From Leisingera sp. NJS204 (GTDB taxonomy: Bacteria > Pseudomonadota > Alphaproteobacteria > Rhodobacterales > Rhodobacteraceae), in assembly GCF_004123675.1 (NCBI RefSeq), contig NZ_CP035417.1:2037501-2101500 (forward strand): a DNA stretch of 64,000 nucleotides. The letters are read 5' to 3'. Position 1 is the stretch's first letter. Each line of letters starts with the position of its first letter. The notes below the pieces were generated by a model. It did no database searches and was not told where the DNA came from. It saw nothing but the letters and a program-made list of their open reading frames with translations. Both the position numbers and the translations under genes were made by a program. Below are positions 46,902 through 56,606 of this stretch, in pieces.

Positions 46902-47086
46902 TCTGTGCTGCTCCACTGCGTCAGGACTTCTGCCCGTGCGGTGAAGCTATCGTAAACACCCGCCGCGGACGAGCGCCGGGCGGCCTGACTGCATGAAAAA
47001 CAGTGTTTCCAACGGGTCCGGCAAAGGCCGGAAAAGGAACAATATTTTGCCGTTTTCCTTTACCCGGGCGCAGGCGCGGGACAATC

Positions 47087-47488
47087 TCAGCCCGCCGGCT
47101 GTGCTTTTTCTTCGATTTCCTGGGCCAGCGCCTCGGTCCGGGCGGCCAGTTCAGCCAGGCTCTCAGTAACCTGCGGCGGCACGATCGGGACTTCGATCCG
47201 CTCGGGTTCCGGTGCCGGCATGGCGCGCAACTCCGCCAGCTCCTGGTCGCGTTCGGCGAGAACGGCCTCAACCTCTTTGATCCGGTCCTCGACCGCGGCG
47301 GTCTTGTCAGCCAGCATCAGCCCGGCCATCAGCAGCATCCGGGCCTCGGGCATCCGGCCGATCTGGTCCGACAGCACCTGCGCCTCGTCATCCAGCATTT
47401 TGGCGGCGGAATGCAGATAGCTTTCCTCACCTTCCTGGCAGGACACCTCAAAGCCGCGGCCGCCGATCATTATGGTCACTTCGGGCAT
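47087..47488 (-). CDS. zapA: Cell division protein ZapA
   Basis: ZapA cross-links FtsZ protofilaments at mid-cell. The 133-residue protein has the N-terminal ZapA globular part ('VTIMIGGRGFEVSCQEGEES' then 'LHSAAKMLDDEAQVLSDQIG') and a C-terminal coiled coil ('AVEDRIKEVEAVLAERDQEL'). The tail after residue 95 is Pro/Glu rich and longer than in E. coli. The start codon overlaps the stop of the upstream coiled-coil gene (TGATG), so they are translated together. Confidence 0.9.
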   Translation of the reverse strand: MPEVTIMIGGRGFEVSCQEGEESYLHSAAKMLDDEAQVLSDQIGRMPEARMLLMAGLMLADKTAAVEDRIKEVEAVLAERDQELAELRAMPAPEPERIEVPIVPPQVTESLAELAARTEALAQEIEEKAQPAG

Positions 47489-48321
47489 CAGACTTCCTCC
47501 CCTTCCGGCAGGTTGCGGGCATTGGCCAAGAGCGGCTCCAACTTGGCCAGCACCGCGTTGACCTGGGCCTGGTCGCTGGCCTGCGCCGCGCGCAGCCCCT
47601 CGATCTCGGCTTCCATAGCCGTGTTGATCAGCCCGGCATCGCCCAGGCTTTGGGCATTTGCATCGCGCAGCGCTGTGTTGGAGGCACGCAGCTCCTCGTT
47701 GGCCTGGCGCAATTGCTGCAGTTCGGTATCAAGCCGCAGCAGGGTTTCATTCTGGCGTTCAATCTCTGCGCCCCTGTCCTGGGCCGGGGCCGTATCCGCC
47801 GGTGCTGCCGCAGCAGCCGACGCCTCCTCCAGCTGGGCCTTCAGGCTGTCATTGGCAGCCCGGGCCTCAGACAGCTGGTCTTCCAGCGCTTCCTTGTCAC
47901 TGGCGGCGGTATTTGCCGCGGCTTCCAGCTCCCCCTTCAGCCTTGCAACTTCACCGCGCAGGGCTTCTTTTTCCGCCGGATCCCCGGCTTCGTTGCGCAA
48001 CAATTGCAGCTCGGCTTCCATCGCCGCGATATCTTCATTTGCGGCGGGAGCCTGGTTTCCGGCCTCCTGCAGACGTGCGCGCAACACCTTCACACGCTCC
48101 TCAAGCTGGGCGTTGGCGAGCTTTTCTTCTTCCAGCGCCTGTTCGATCTCAGCCGTCGCAGCCCCGGCAGCAGCCGCTTCCGCCGCCTTAGCGGCCTCGG
48201 CAGCAACCTCTGCGGCCTTGACCTTATCCGCTTCGCGCGCCTCCTGCAGCGCAGCCGTGCCGGTGCCGATACGCTCAAGTGCGGCCTGAATGCGGCCTTG
48301 CAATTCTTCAATCTGGTTCAT
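47488..48321 (-). CDS. Alanine/glutamate-rich coiled-coil protein coupled to zapA
   Basis: The 277 residues are almost entirely predicted coiled coil: heptad-rich, Ala/Glu/Leu/Arg/Gln dominated, with segments such as 'QALEEEKLANAQLEERVKVL' and 'ETLLRLDTELQQLRQANEEL'. There is no signal peptide or membrane segment. It is translationally coupled to zapA, whose product is also a coiled-coil FtsZ-ring factor, so a divisome or ZapB-like spacer role is a reasonable inference. No family name is assigned, and the repetitive composition makes homology unreliable. Confidence 0.75.
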   Translation of the reverse strand: MNQIEELQGRIQAALERIGTGTAALQEAREADKVKAAEVAAEAAKAAEAAAAGAATAEIEQALEEEKLANAQLEERVKVLRARLQEAGNQAPAANEDIAAMEAELQLLRNEAGDPAEKEALRGEVARLKGELEAAANTAASDKEALEDQLSEARAANDSLKAQLEEASAAAAAPADTAPAQDRGAEIERQNETLLRLDTELQQLRQANEELRASNTALRDANAQSLGDAGLINTAMEAEIEGLRAAQASDQAQVNAVLAKLEPLLANARNLPEGEEV

Positions 48322-48539
48322 GCCTGTCCCTCACCCGTCCACATCAGTGCCATATTCGTTCCGGCGCCCGCGCGAATCGCGCATCTGCCGCCGACATGGG
48401 CCAGTTCTTCCCTTTCAGGGATAAAACACCCCCCCTTGTGTTTCAACCACTTGCCGCGCCAACTTCGCGCAACATAGAAGACATAGGCGCAACCATGCTT
48501 GATCTTTGCGGCATCGCTGTTATTGAGCGCAGCAATTGC

Positions 48540-48550
48540 CTGTTAACGCC
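48540..48550. promoter_or_regulatory. GTTAACGCC half-site before tkt
   Basis: CTGTTAACGCC lies directly before the tkt RBS (AAAGGA, start 48565). It repeats the GTTARCGCC half-site found three times in the gap upstream region. A second partial match, GTTATTGAGCGC, is at 48519-48530. A shared repressor of sugar metabolism is inferred. Confidence 0.35.
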
Positions 48551-48564
48551 AAAGGACGATCCAA

Positions 48565-50586
48565 GTGGACCTGACAGCCCTGCGCACCGCCAATCCCGAC
48601 CATTGGAACAAGGCCGCCGCCATTCGCGCGCTGGCTCTGGACGCCGTCGCCGCCGCCAATTCCGGCCACACCGGAATGCCGATCGGCATGGCCGACGTGG
48701 CGACCGTGCTGTTCGAAAAGCACCTCAAATTCGATGCATCCAACCCGCAGTGGCCGGACCGTGACCGGTTCATCCTGTCGGCGGGCCACGGCTCGATGCT
48801 GATCTATTCGCTGCTGTATCTTGTTGGCGACCGCCAGGTGACTCTGGATCAGATCAAGAACTTCCGCCAGACCGGCGCGCTGACTGCGGGCCACCCGGAA
48901 AACTTCCTGCTGGATGCGGTTGAAACCACCACCGGCCCGCTGGGTCAGGGTATTTCCAACGCTGTCGGCTTTGCCATGGCCGAGGAAATGCAGCGCGCCC
49001 ATTACGGCCGCAAGGTCGTGGATCACCACACCTATGTGATCGCCGGCGACGGCTGCCTGATGGAAGGCATCAGCCAGGAGGCCATCGGTCTTGCCGGCCG
49101 CCACCAGCTGGGCAAGCTGATCGTGTTCTGGGACAACAACAACATCACCATCGACGGCACCGTTGATCTGTCCGACCGCACCAACCAGGTGCAGCGCTTC
49201 AAGGCGTCGGGCTGGCAGGTGCTGGAAATCGACGGCCATGACCCCAAGGCCATCGACGAGGCCATCGAGGCCGCCAAGAAGTCCAAGAAACCGTCGATGA
49301 TCGCCTGCAAGACCCATATCGCTCTGGGCCACGCCGCACAGGACACCTCCAAGGGCCACGGCGCCCTGACCGATGCGGACCAGCTGAAGGCCGCCAAGGA
49401 CGCCTATGGCTGGACCGGCGGCGCGTTTGAAGTGCCGAGCGAGATCAAATCCCAGTGGGAAGAGATCGGTGCGCGCGGCAAGTCCGAGCGCGAAGCCTGG
49501 GAAGCCCGTTTTGCCGAGCTGTCGACGCAGAAACAGGACCGTTTCAACCGTGCCTATGCACTGGACGCGCCCAAGAAACTGTCCGCCGCCATCAAGGCGC
49601 TGAAAAAGCAGGTGAGCGAGGAGCAGCCAAAGGTTGCCACCCGTAAATCCTCGGAAATGGCGCTGGCCGTCATCAACCCCTTGATGCCGGAAACCGTGGG
49701 CGGCTCTGCCGACCTCACCGGCTCCAACAACACCAAGACCGGCGATCTCGGCACCTTCGACACCGACAACCGCAAGGGCCGCTATGTCTATTGGGGCATC
49801 CGCGAGCACGGCATGGCCGCAGCGATGAACGGAATGGTGCTGCACGGCGGCGTGCGCGCTTACGGCGGCACCTTCTTCTGCTTCACCGACTATGCCCGCC
49901 CGGCGATGCGCCTGGCCGCCCTGTCGAAGATCCCGACCGTGTTTGTGATGACCCACGACTCGATCGGCGTTGGCGAAGACGGCCCGACCCACCAGCCGGT
50001 TGAACACCTGGCAATCTGCCGCGCGACCCCGAACACCTATGTGTTCCGCCCGGCCGACACCGTCGAAACCGCCGAGGCCTGGGAAATTGCCCTGACCACC
50101 AAAGACACCCCTTCGGTGATGACCCTGACCCGTCAGAACCTGCCGACCGTCCGGACCGAGCACAAGCTGACCAACATGGTCGAAAAAGGCGCCTATGTGC
50201 TGGCCGAGGCCGAGGGTAAGCGCCAGGTGATCCTGATCGCCACCGGCTCCGAAGTGTCCGTCGCGATGGAGGCCAAGGCCAAGCTGGAAGCCGAGGGCAT
50301 CGGCACCCGCGTTGTTTCCATGCCCTGCATGGAGCTGTTTGCACAGCAGGACGAAGCCTACCGCCGCAAGGTCCTGCCCGCAGGCCCCGTCCGTGTCGGC
50401 ATCGAGGCCGCCATGCGCGCCGGCGGCTGGGACCGCTGGCTGCTGGGCGAGCGCGGCCAGGAGAAGAAAGCCGGTTTCGTCGGCATGGACCGCTTCGGCG
50501 CCTCTGCCCCGGCAGGCGAACTGTTCGAGCGTTTCGGCATCACCGCCGAGGGCACAGTGGCCAAGGTGAAAGAGCTGCTGGGCTAA
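48565..50586 (+). CDS. tkt: Transketolase
   Basis: Tkt moves two-carbon units between sugar phosphates in the pentose phosphate and Calvin-type pathways using TPP. The 673 residues are typical. The start is GTG with AAAGGA upstream. The TPP motif is '[21 protein letters not shown]' less its last residue, ending near '[10 protein letters not shown]' (GDG...NN). '[17 protein letters not shown]' and '[17 protein letters not shown]' are in the N-domain, and the pyrimidine domain has '[20 protein letters not shown]' with '[19 protein letters not shown]'. It is divergent from the coiled-coil/zapA operon and ends in a strong terminator. Confidence 0.97.
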   Translation: MDLTALRTANPDHWNKAAAIRALALDAVAAANSGHTGMPIGMADVATVLFEKHLKFDASNPQWPDRDRFILSAGHGSMLIYSLLYLVGDRQVTLDQIKNFRQTGALTAGHPENFLLDAVETTTGPLGQGISNAVGFAMAEEMQRAHYGRKVVDHHTYVIAGDGCLMEGISQEAIGLAGRHQLGKLIVFWDNNNITIDGTVDLSDRTNQVQRFKASGWQVLEIDGHDPKAIDEAIEAAKKSKKPSMIACKTHIALGHAAQDTSKGHGALTDADQLKAAKDAYGWTGGAFEVPSEIKSQWEEIGARGKSEREAWEARFAELSTQKQDRFNRAYALDAPKKLSAAIKALKKQVSEEQPKVATRKSSEMALAVINPLMPETVGGSADLTGSNNTKTGDLGTFDTDNRKGRYVYWGIREHGMAAAMNGMVLHGGVRAYGGTFFCFTDYARPAMRLAALSKIPTVFVMTHDSIGVGEDGPTHQPVEHLAICRATPNTYVFRPADTVETAEAWEIALTTKDTPSVMTLTRQNLPTVRTEHKLTNMVEKGAYVLAEAEGKRQVILIATGSEVSVAMEAKAKLEAEGIGTRVVSMPCMELFAQQDEAYRRKVLPAGPVRVGIEAAMRAGGWDRWLLGERGQEKKAGFVGMDRFGASAPAGELFERFGITAEGTVAKVKELLG

Positions 50587-50609
50587 GTCTGGCTAAGACC
50601 CAAGAACGA

Positions 50610-50636
50610 AAGGGGAGCCTCCGGGCTCCCCTTTTC
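50610..50636 (+). terminator. Intrinsic terminator after tkt
   Basis: The 10-bp stem AAGGGGAGCC / GGCTCCCCTT with loop TCCG is followed by TTCC. It is short in Ts but a clear hairpin directly after the stop. Confidence 0.75.
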
Positions 50637-50685
50637 CATTACAGCACGTCTGTGGAACTATTAGACTCAAACTTGAAGGAAACAC

Positions 50686-51249
50686 CTAGTGAACCAAAAC
50701 CACAGAAGCGCCGCTGCGTTTGGCTAGTTCCTTCATCGAATACTGTCGCTTCTTTTTCAAAGGAAACGGTATTCCGCTCTCGCGTAAGTCAAAAGGATCT
50801 CCTCGAGTATACTCTTCTTCAGCCAAAATGTGTCGATTTGCGTTAACGCAACTGAACTCCCCGCCCGGTCTCTGCGTAACCGGGTTGTAAGTCAGCAGTC
50901 CGTATTTCCAGCATAGTCGCGCATATTTCGATCCGCCCACGGGTGGTTTCACGGTCCATTGCCCAATGACAACAGCCGTATTTCCCGGGTACCAAAGAAA
51001 GGTTTTACCGTCCGGGGCGAGGTACTCCACCTGCGTTCCATGCTGAACGCTGTAATCTAGAAACGTAGCCCCGGAGTAACGCTTCCGCATTCCTGCAACA
51101 GAAAAAGTTTCAGCTGGGTAACTCGCAATCTCAGCTGCCGAGCGTGATTGGAATTCTTGAACTTTTGCTTGGAACTGTTCTGGGGACAAGCCGGGAGAAC
51201 ACCCGCAAACAAACACCGTCACACCGGCCCAAACTACATGCTTTATCAC
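50686..51249 (-). CDS. Unknown lipoprotein B (GTG start, coupled to lipoprotein A)
   Basis: The chain has about 187 residues. The GTG start is placed at 51249 because it overlaps the upstream gene's stop as GTGA; an in-frame GTG at 51273 is an alternative. A short hydrophobic N-terminus 'VIKHVVWAGVTVFVCGCSPG' ends in a Cys that fits a lipobox (V-C-G-C). The rest has no recognised domain: 'QFQAKVQEFQSRSAAEIASY', Tyr-rich 'GATFLDYSVQHGTQVEYLAP', 'KTFLWYPGNTAVVIGQWTVK', and a very basic C-terminus 'PFPLKKKRQYSMKELAKRSG'. Base composition is visibly less GC-rich than the neighbours, suggesting transfer. Confidence 0.6.
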   Translation of the reverse strand: MIKHVVWAGVTVFVCGCSPGLSPEQFQAKVQEFQSRSAAEIASYPAETFSVAGMRKRYSGATFLDYSVQHGTQVEYLAPDGKTFLWYPGNTAVVIGQWTVKPPVGGSKYARLCWKYGLLTYNPVTQRPGGEFSCVNANRHILAEEEYTRGDPFDLRESGIPFPLKKKRQYSMKELAKRSGASVVLVH

Positions 51250-51815
51250 CGGCACCACAGGTTCACACTCCACCCAAACTTTGAAAACTCAGCCGCAGGA
51301 ATGGGTCTTCCTGCAGTTCCTTTCGGAACAGGCTGACCAAGAATTGGGCCGGGTGTAGTCGGCGCAGCATATTGACGGCCGACGGTGTTTCTTGTCACTT
51401 TCCGACCCTGGCAGACCGTTTGGCGCGCGATGTCCTGCCCCATCATAAAGGCAATGCTAGGATTCTCTCCGGTGCCATAAGCCGCAGCAAACTTTTCTGC
51501 AGTGTCGCGGTTTAGTGGCGACAAAAAAACGTTGGACTTGGTGTACGAAGTTCCCTCTGAAACTCTGAGGCCAACTTTTACTGGATAACCCGCGTGCGGA
51601 CCGTTGTTTGAGCGTTTTGAGACCGTGGCGCTAATGTAACGCAGCCTTTGCTGTTCGGTTGGCATCTTAATGATCACACCAGTGCTAGCCAGGCCAGTGT
51701 TTGAGAAGGTCGGTGCTGGTGTGCTCGCTGTGTGTTCTGAGGTCGCACAAGCCGAAAGGAAAGAAGCTGAAACAACCAGTGCAGTGACTGCACGCTTTGA
51801 TATTTTCCTTAACAT
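51246..51815 (-). CDS. Unknown lipoprotein A
   Basis: The chain has 189 residues with a signal peptide MLRKISKRAVTALVVSASF and lipobox 'LSAC' at about residues 20-23, so the mature protein begins CATSEHTAS. The mature part has no family I recognise: 'GVIIKMPTEQQRLRYISATV', 'FLSPLNRDTAEKFAAAYGTG', 'GQDIARQTVCQGRKVTRNTV' and a Pro/Gly-rich stretch before 'FSKFGWSVNLWCR'. Two cysteines late in the chain could bond. AAGGA precedes the ATG. It forms a two-gene unit with lipoprotein B, and both share a lower-GC composition. Confidence 0.7.
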   Translation of the reverse strand: MLRKISKRAVTALVVSASFLSACATSEHTASTPAPTFSNTGLASTGVIIKMPTEQQRLRYISATVSKRSNNGPHAGYPVKVGLRVSEGTSYTKSNVFLSPLNRDTAEKFAAAYGTGENPSIAFMMGQDIARQTVCQGRKVTRNTVGRQYAAPTTPGPILGQPVPKGTAGRPIPAAEFSKFGWSVNLWCR

Positions 51816-51903
51816 TTTTTTCCTTGTGAAAACTGAGTGTTTGATTGTTCGTCTTAATGAGTAGGGTGTTGTTGTCGGTATTGGCCAATTGGCGGGGCAG
51901 CCT

Positions 51904-52854
51904 TCAGGACTTGGAAATCAAGGGCCCAATCACCTTGGTCGCCAGCGGGATCAGCACCAGGCCCCAGGCAACCCCAAACACCCCGTCCATCGCCGCCTTG
52001 GCCGTCCACTCTGCAAAGCCGGTCCAGGCGGCAGGCACTGCGTGGCCCACGGCATAGGCCCAGTCGTGGATCAGATGGCCCAGCCAGCCAAAGCCCAGTA
52101 CCTCCAGCCCGTGAATGATGATGGAGCCGCCAACCCACAGCATCGCTGCGGTGCCGACCACGGACAGGATCCACATCAGAACCGGCATGAATTTCACCAG
52201 CCCGCGCCCCAGCCCGCGGCCGATGGGTGTCGGGGCATTCTCAGCCATATACAGCCCCACATCATCCATCTTCACGATCAGCGCGACAGAGCCGTAGACC
52301 GCCAGCGTCACCCCAATCGCCACCACCGCCAGCGTCGCCCCTTGGATCCAGACGTTTGGCGCCTCAATGGCAGCCAGCGCGATTGTCATGATCTCGGCGG
52401 ACAGGATGAAATCGGTCTTGATCGCGCCTTTGATCTTCTGCTCCTCCAGATGGCCGGGGTCCTTGACGCTCATGTCTTCGTCAATGGCGTGACTGGCATG
52501 GGGGAACAGCACGTGAAAGATCTTCTCGGCCCCCTCAAAGCACAGGTACGACCCGCCCAGCATCAGCAAGGGCGTAATGAGCCACGGCGCAAAATTCGCC
52601 AGCAGCATCGCCACCGGCATCAACAGGATCAGCTTGTTGAACAGAGACCCGCGGGTGATGCGCCAGATGATCGGCAGCTCGCGCGCAGGCGCAAAGCCCT
52701 GCAGGTACTTCGGCGTCACCGCCGCATCGTCGATGATCACGCCCGCGGTCTTGGCGCCGGCCTTGCCCGCCGCCGCCGCCACATCATCGACCGAGGCCGC
52801 CGCAACCTTGGCAATCCCCGCCACATCATCCAGAAGCGCCAGCAAACCGCTCAT
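51904..52854 (-). CDS. DUF808 family membrane protein
   Basis: This 316-residue polytopic membrane protein is of the YedI/DUF808 family, whose function is unknown. 'MSGLLALLDDVAGIAKVAAA' starts the protein, then 'KAGAKTAGVIIDDAAVTPKY' and 'PAREL', then multiple hydrophobic helices ('NKLILLMPVAMLLANFAPWL', 'MLGGSYLCFEGAEKIFH', 'MPVLMWILSVVGTAAMLWVG'). The start is chosen at MSGLLALL with GAGG upstream; the long in-frame extension overlaps the gap operator region and is not credible. It is divergent from gap. Confidence 0.9.
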   Translation of the reverse strand: MSGLLALLDDVAGIAKVAAASVDDVAAAAGKAGAKTAGVIIDDAAVTPKYLQGFAPARELPIIWRITRGSLFNKLILLMPVAMLLANFAPWLITPLLMLGGSYLCFEGAEKIFHVLFPHASHAIDEDMSVKDPGHLEEQKIKGAIKTDFILSAEIMTIALAAIEAPNVWIQGATLAVVAIGVTLAVYGSVALIVKMDDVGLYMAENAPTPIGRGLGRGLVKFMPVLMWILSVVGTAAMLWVGGSIIIHGLEVLGFGWLGHLIHDWAYAVGHAVPAAWTGFAEWTAKAAMDGVFGVAWGLVLIPLATKVIGPLISKS

Positions 52855-52920
52855 ACCCAATCCCTCAAATCCTGTCCGCGTTCGGGGGCAATCTGCCCGC
52901 TTCCGCGCCGCAGCACAAGC

Positions 52921-53006
52921 GTTAGCGCCACCGTCCGCACCCAGCCGATTTCCGTTAACGCCACCGCCGCAAACCGTTAGCGCCATCGTTCGCTTTTTGC
53001 GCTAAC
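52921..53006. promoter_or_regulatory. GTTARCGC operator array before gap
   Basis: Three direct half-sites, GTTAGCGCCA (52921), GTTAACGCCA (52954) and GTTAGCGCCA (52976), are followed by the inverted GCGCTAAC (52999-53006). The last two form a perfect 8-bp inverted repeat with a 15-base spacer. The motif resembles LacI-family central-carbon operators such as the CceR type reported in Rhodobacter (recalled, exact consensus not checked). A single copy is found before tkt. The array lies between the divergent DUF808 and gap starts. Confidence 0.55.
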
Positions 53007-53099
53007 AGTTTCATTTAATGACGCTTTTACCTCTTTAGACCACATCTGCACCGGTCTATATGGCGATCAAAGGTTTTTGCTCGCTTGGAGACGTAACTC

Positions 53100-54101
<1,002 letters not shown>

Positions 54102-54126
54102 TCCCGGCCTAACCTCTTGAGACTTC

Positions 54127-54160
54127 ACGCCCGCTCAGGTTATCTGGGCGGGCGTTTTCT
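54127..54160 (+). terminator. Intrinsic terminator after gap
   Basis: The 8-bp stem ACGCCCGC / GCGGGCGT is followed by TTTTCT, 26 bases past the gap stop. Some readthrough may express the small downstream frame. Confidence 0.75.
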
Positions 54161-54177
54161 ATTGCGGCGGAGCCCCG

Positions 54178-54321
54178 ATGACCAACCGGATTGCCATTTC
54201 CCTCGGCGTGTTCCTGATTGCCGCCGCGGTGATCGACATCGCCATGTTCGGCGATCAGCACATGATCTTCCTGGGCAAGAAACTGTTTGCCCTGATCGAC
54301 TGGGTCGCCTTCTGGCGCTGA
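54178..54321 (+). CDS. 47-residue membrane microprotein downstream of gap
   Basis: The frame starts ATG at 54178 and ends TGA at 54319-54321. Its sequence begins MTNRIAISLGVFLIAAAVID, a single hydrophobic helix, continues with 'IAMFGDQHMIFLGKKLF', and ends with an aromatic 'DWVAFWR'. GGCGGAG lies about 6 bases before the start. It has no recognised family. The size, single membrane span and position just after gap are consistent with a real small protein, but homologues would be needed to be sure. Confidence 0.55.
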   Translation: MTNRIAISLGVFLIAAAVIDIAMFGDQHMIFLGKKLFALIDWVAFWR

Positions 54322-54370
54322 CCGGTCTGTGGCCGCCTGCCACAGGTTTCGACGCCGCCTGTGCCGGTTT

Positions 54371-54441
54371 TGCTTCTTTCTGGTCTAAAATACCCCGGGG
54401 TGAATTGGCCTGCGGCCAAGAGGGGCAGCGCCCCTCCCGCG
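54371..54441 (+). repeat. Dispersed intergenic repeat, copy B
   Basis: TGCTTCTTTCTGGTCTAAAA and TACCCCGGGG match copy A (14801) and copy C (35701, minus) over the head. A GC-rich palindromic tail follows (GGGGCAGCGCCCC at 54422-54434), reading as a potential hairpin before the convergent coaD. Confidence 0.6.
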
Positions 54442-54488
54442 TCAGCCTGCGGCCCGCACTGCACTCAGCGGGTTTACCCCACGCCGGT

Positions 54489-54989
54489 TCATGCGGTCTT
54501 GCCCAAACGCTCCAGCAGCTTGTCGTTGACCAGCGGAGTGACGAATTTCGACACGTCGCCGTCCAGCCGGGCGATTTCCTTGACCAGTTTTGATGCGATC
54601 GCCTGGTGCCGTGCCTCTGCCATCAGGAACACGGTCTCGATCGAACTGTCCAACGCCCGGTTCATACCGACCATCTGAAACTCATACTCGAAATCGGCAA
54701 CCGCCCGCAGGCCGCGCACGATGATTTGCGCGCCGACGTCGCGGGCGCAGTCGATCAGCAGGTTTTCAAACGGATGCGCAACAATTTCGGTCCCGGTTTC
54801 GGTGCTGAGCTTGGCGCATTCCGCCTCGATCATCTCAACCCGCTCTTCCAGGTCAAACAGCGGCCCCTTGTCGCGGTTGATTGCCACGCCGATAACCAGT
54901 TTATCCACCATCGCGCTGGCGCGGCGGATAATGTCGATATGCCCGATGGTGATCGGGTCAAAGGTGCCGGGATACAGACCCACACGCAT
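54489..54989 (-). CDS. coaD: Phosphopantetheine adenylyltransferase
   Basis: CoaD makes dephospho-CoA from 4'-phosphopantetheine and ATP, the fourth step of CoA synthesis. The 166-residue nucleotidyltransferase has 'VGLYPGTFDPITIGHIDIIR' with the (H/T)xGH-type signature TIGH, 'GVAINRDKGPLFDLEERVEM', and the C-terminal 'FLMAEARHQAIASKLVKEIA' that replaces the usual ISST helix start. A CBS-domain gene lies upstream on the same strand. Confidence 0.96.
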   Translation of the reverse strand: MRVGLYPGTFDPITIGHIDIIRRASAMVDKLVIGVAINRDKGPLFDLEERVEMIEAECAKLSTETGTEIVAHPFENLLIDCARDVGAQIIVRGLRAVADFEYEFQMVGMNRALDSSIETVFLMAEARHQAIASKLVKEIARLDGDVSKFVTPLVNDKLLERLGKTA

Positions 54990-55083
54990 CGGCGGCCTCC
55001 TGCTTTGTCAAATTTCTGCACAGGCAAACATATTTGCAGCCGTCATTGCAAGAGGGCAGAAATACGGACACCGCCGCTGCGGC

Positions 55084-55518
55084 TTAGTGCCCCATGATCA
55101 TGCCTTGCAGGGCATCTTTCTCCATTGCCACCTGCGCCAGCTGCGCTTTGACCAGATCGCCAAGCGTTACGATCCCAACAAGTTTTCCATCTTCGACAAC
55201 CGGCATATGGCGGAAACGCCCTTCGGTCATCTGCTGCAGCACACCGCCGACATTCGACTGGCTGGTGCAGGTCACCAGCTTGCGCGTCATGTATTCGCTG
55301 ACAGGTTTGCTCAGGCAGCCGGGCCCGCTGACGGCAAGCTCACGGACAATATCGCGCTCGGACAGAATGCCATCGGGTTTTTCTCCATCCGCGGAAACTA
55401 CAACGGAACCGAATTTGTTCTCGGCCAAAAGCTTTGCTGCTTCCGACACGCTGGCATCCGGCTTGATCGTGACCACACCGTTGGTGGCTTTGGACTTCAA
55501 AATGACCTGAACGAGCAC
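55084..55518 (-). CDS. CBS domain protein (two tandem CBS motifs)
   Basis: This 144-residue soluble protein is made of a Bateman pair of CBS motifs: one at about residues 10-65 ('GVVTIKPDASVSEAAKLLAE' and 'GILSERDIVRELA'), the other at 75-135 ('MTRKLVTCTSQSNVGGVLQQ' and 'GKLVGIVTLGDLVKAQLAQV'). Such proteins bind adenosyl ligands and regulate partners, which are unknown here. GTG at 55518 is chosen because GGAGG sits 8 bases upstream, whereas the ATG five codons earlier overlaps that Shine-Dalgarno sequence. Confidence 0.9.
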   Translation of the reverse strand: MLVQVILKSKATNGVVTIKPDASVSEAAKLLAENKFGSVVVSADGEKPDGILSERDIVRELAVSGPGCLSKPVSEYMTRKLVTCTSQSNVGGVLQQMTEGRFRHMPVVEDGKLVGIVTLGDLVKAQLAQVAMEKDALQGMIMGH

Positions 55519-55573
55519 GTTGCAGACCTCCATAATATTGGCGCGTTTCGATTAAGTGTGCCGCAACGCAGCT

Positions 55574-56470
55574 TTAAGTCAAGGCTTCCAGCCGGGCCAC
55601 CTCGTCGCGGATACCTTTCGACAACGCCTGGGCAAAGCGGTTCAACCGCTCGCTGCGCTGGTCGCCCTGGTGGCGCACCAGATGGAAACTGCGGCTGAGG
55701 CTGACCTTGTCGGTCAGGATCTTGCGCAGCATCCGATGCGCCGGCAGGCTGAAGTCATGCGCAATGCAGATCGCCGTGCCCTGGGCGGCCATCTTGATCT
55801 GCACTGACACGGAATTCGATGCCAGCGCCACCCGTTCGACCCCGATGTCGTTCAGATAGTCCAGTTCCTTGTCGAAAATCATGTCGGGGATGTAGCCGAT
55901 CATCTTGTGGCCCTTCAGATCCGCCAGCCCGGTGATCGGCGGATGGTTCTTCAGGTAATGACGCGAGGCGACCAGATGCAGCCGGTAGTCGCAGATCTTC
56001 TGCACCAGCAGCTTGCCCGCTGTCGGCGCGCTGACGGTCACTGCCATATCCGCCTCGCGGCGGCTGAGGTTGATCACCCGCGGCAGCGCCACGATCTGGA
56101 TGTCCAGATCCGGGTTTTCCTCGGCGATCCGGGCGCAGACCTGCGGCAACAGATAGTTGGCGCTGCCGTCCGGGGCGCCGATACGTATCTGCCCGGACAT
56201 GGTGTCGCTGGGGCCGCTCAGCGCTTCGGTCCCGGCGCGCATGGCCTGTTCGGCCGCTTCGGCATGGACCAGCAGACGGTCGCCCGCGGCACTCAGCGCA
56301 TAGCCCTGCGGCGATTTCACAAACAGCGGTGTTTCCAGTGCGGCCTCAAACCGGGCGACCCGCCGTCCCACCGTTGCGGGGTCCATTTTGAGGATACGGC
56401 CGGCGCCTGACAGGCTCGCCTCCCGTGCCACCGCCAAAAACACTTTCATATCATCCCACTGCGGATCCAT
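55574..56470 (-). CDS. LysR-family transcriptional regulator
   Basis: The chain has 298 residues. The helix-turn-helix is in 'MDPQWDDMKVFLAVAREASL' followed by 'RILKMDPATVGRRVARFEAA', and the LysR substrate-binding domain begins near residue 90 ('SGQIRIGAPDGSANYLLPQV'). The C-terminus 'GTAICIAHDFSLPAHRMLRK' is regular. It is divergent from mmsA with about 136 bases between, which makes mmsA its likely target. Confidence 0.92.
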   Translation of the reverse strand: MDPQWDDMKVFLAVAREASLSGAGRILKMDPATVGRRVARFEAALETPLFVKSPQGYALSAAGDRLLVHAEAAEQAMRAGTEALSGPSDTMSGQIRIGAPDGSANYLLPQVCARIAEENPDLDIQIVALPRVINLSRREADMAVTVSAPTAGKLLVQKICDYRLHLVASRHYLKNHPPITGLADLKGHKMIGYIPDMIFDKELDYLNDIGVERVALASNSVSVQIKMAAQGTAICIAHDFSLPAHRMLRKILTDKVSLSRSFHLVRHQGDQRSERLNRFAQALSKGIRDEVARLEALT

Positions 56471-56606
56471 TGGCCCGGGTCCTCCGTCTTGCTGCTAACG
56501 TTCTGTTAACCTTTTGCGTTCCTGCAAAGCCTCTTTGAAATCTTTCCTCTTTTCCGATGATTTTTGCAAGCCTAGGATTAAGGCAAGATGAACAGAGGAG
56601 GATCCG

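Noticed and set aside
46917-47086. 6S RNA downstream of zapA
   Set aside because: This is the location where ssrS is common, but I could not recognise the closing stems and central bubble here.
48520-50163. 547-codon minus-strand frame
   Set aside because: It lies entirely opposite the clear transketolase gene, and the composition is a mirror of its codon bias.
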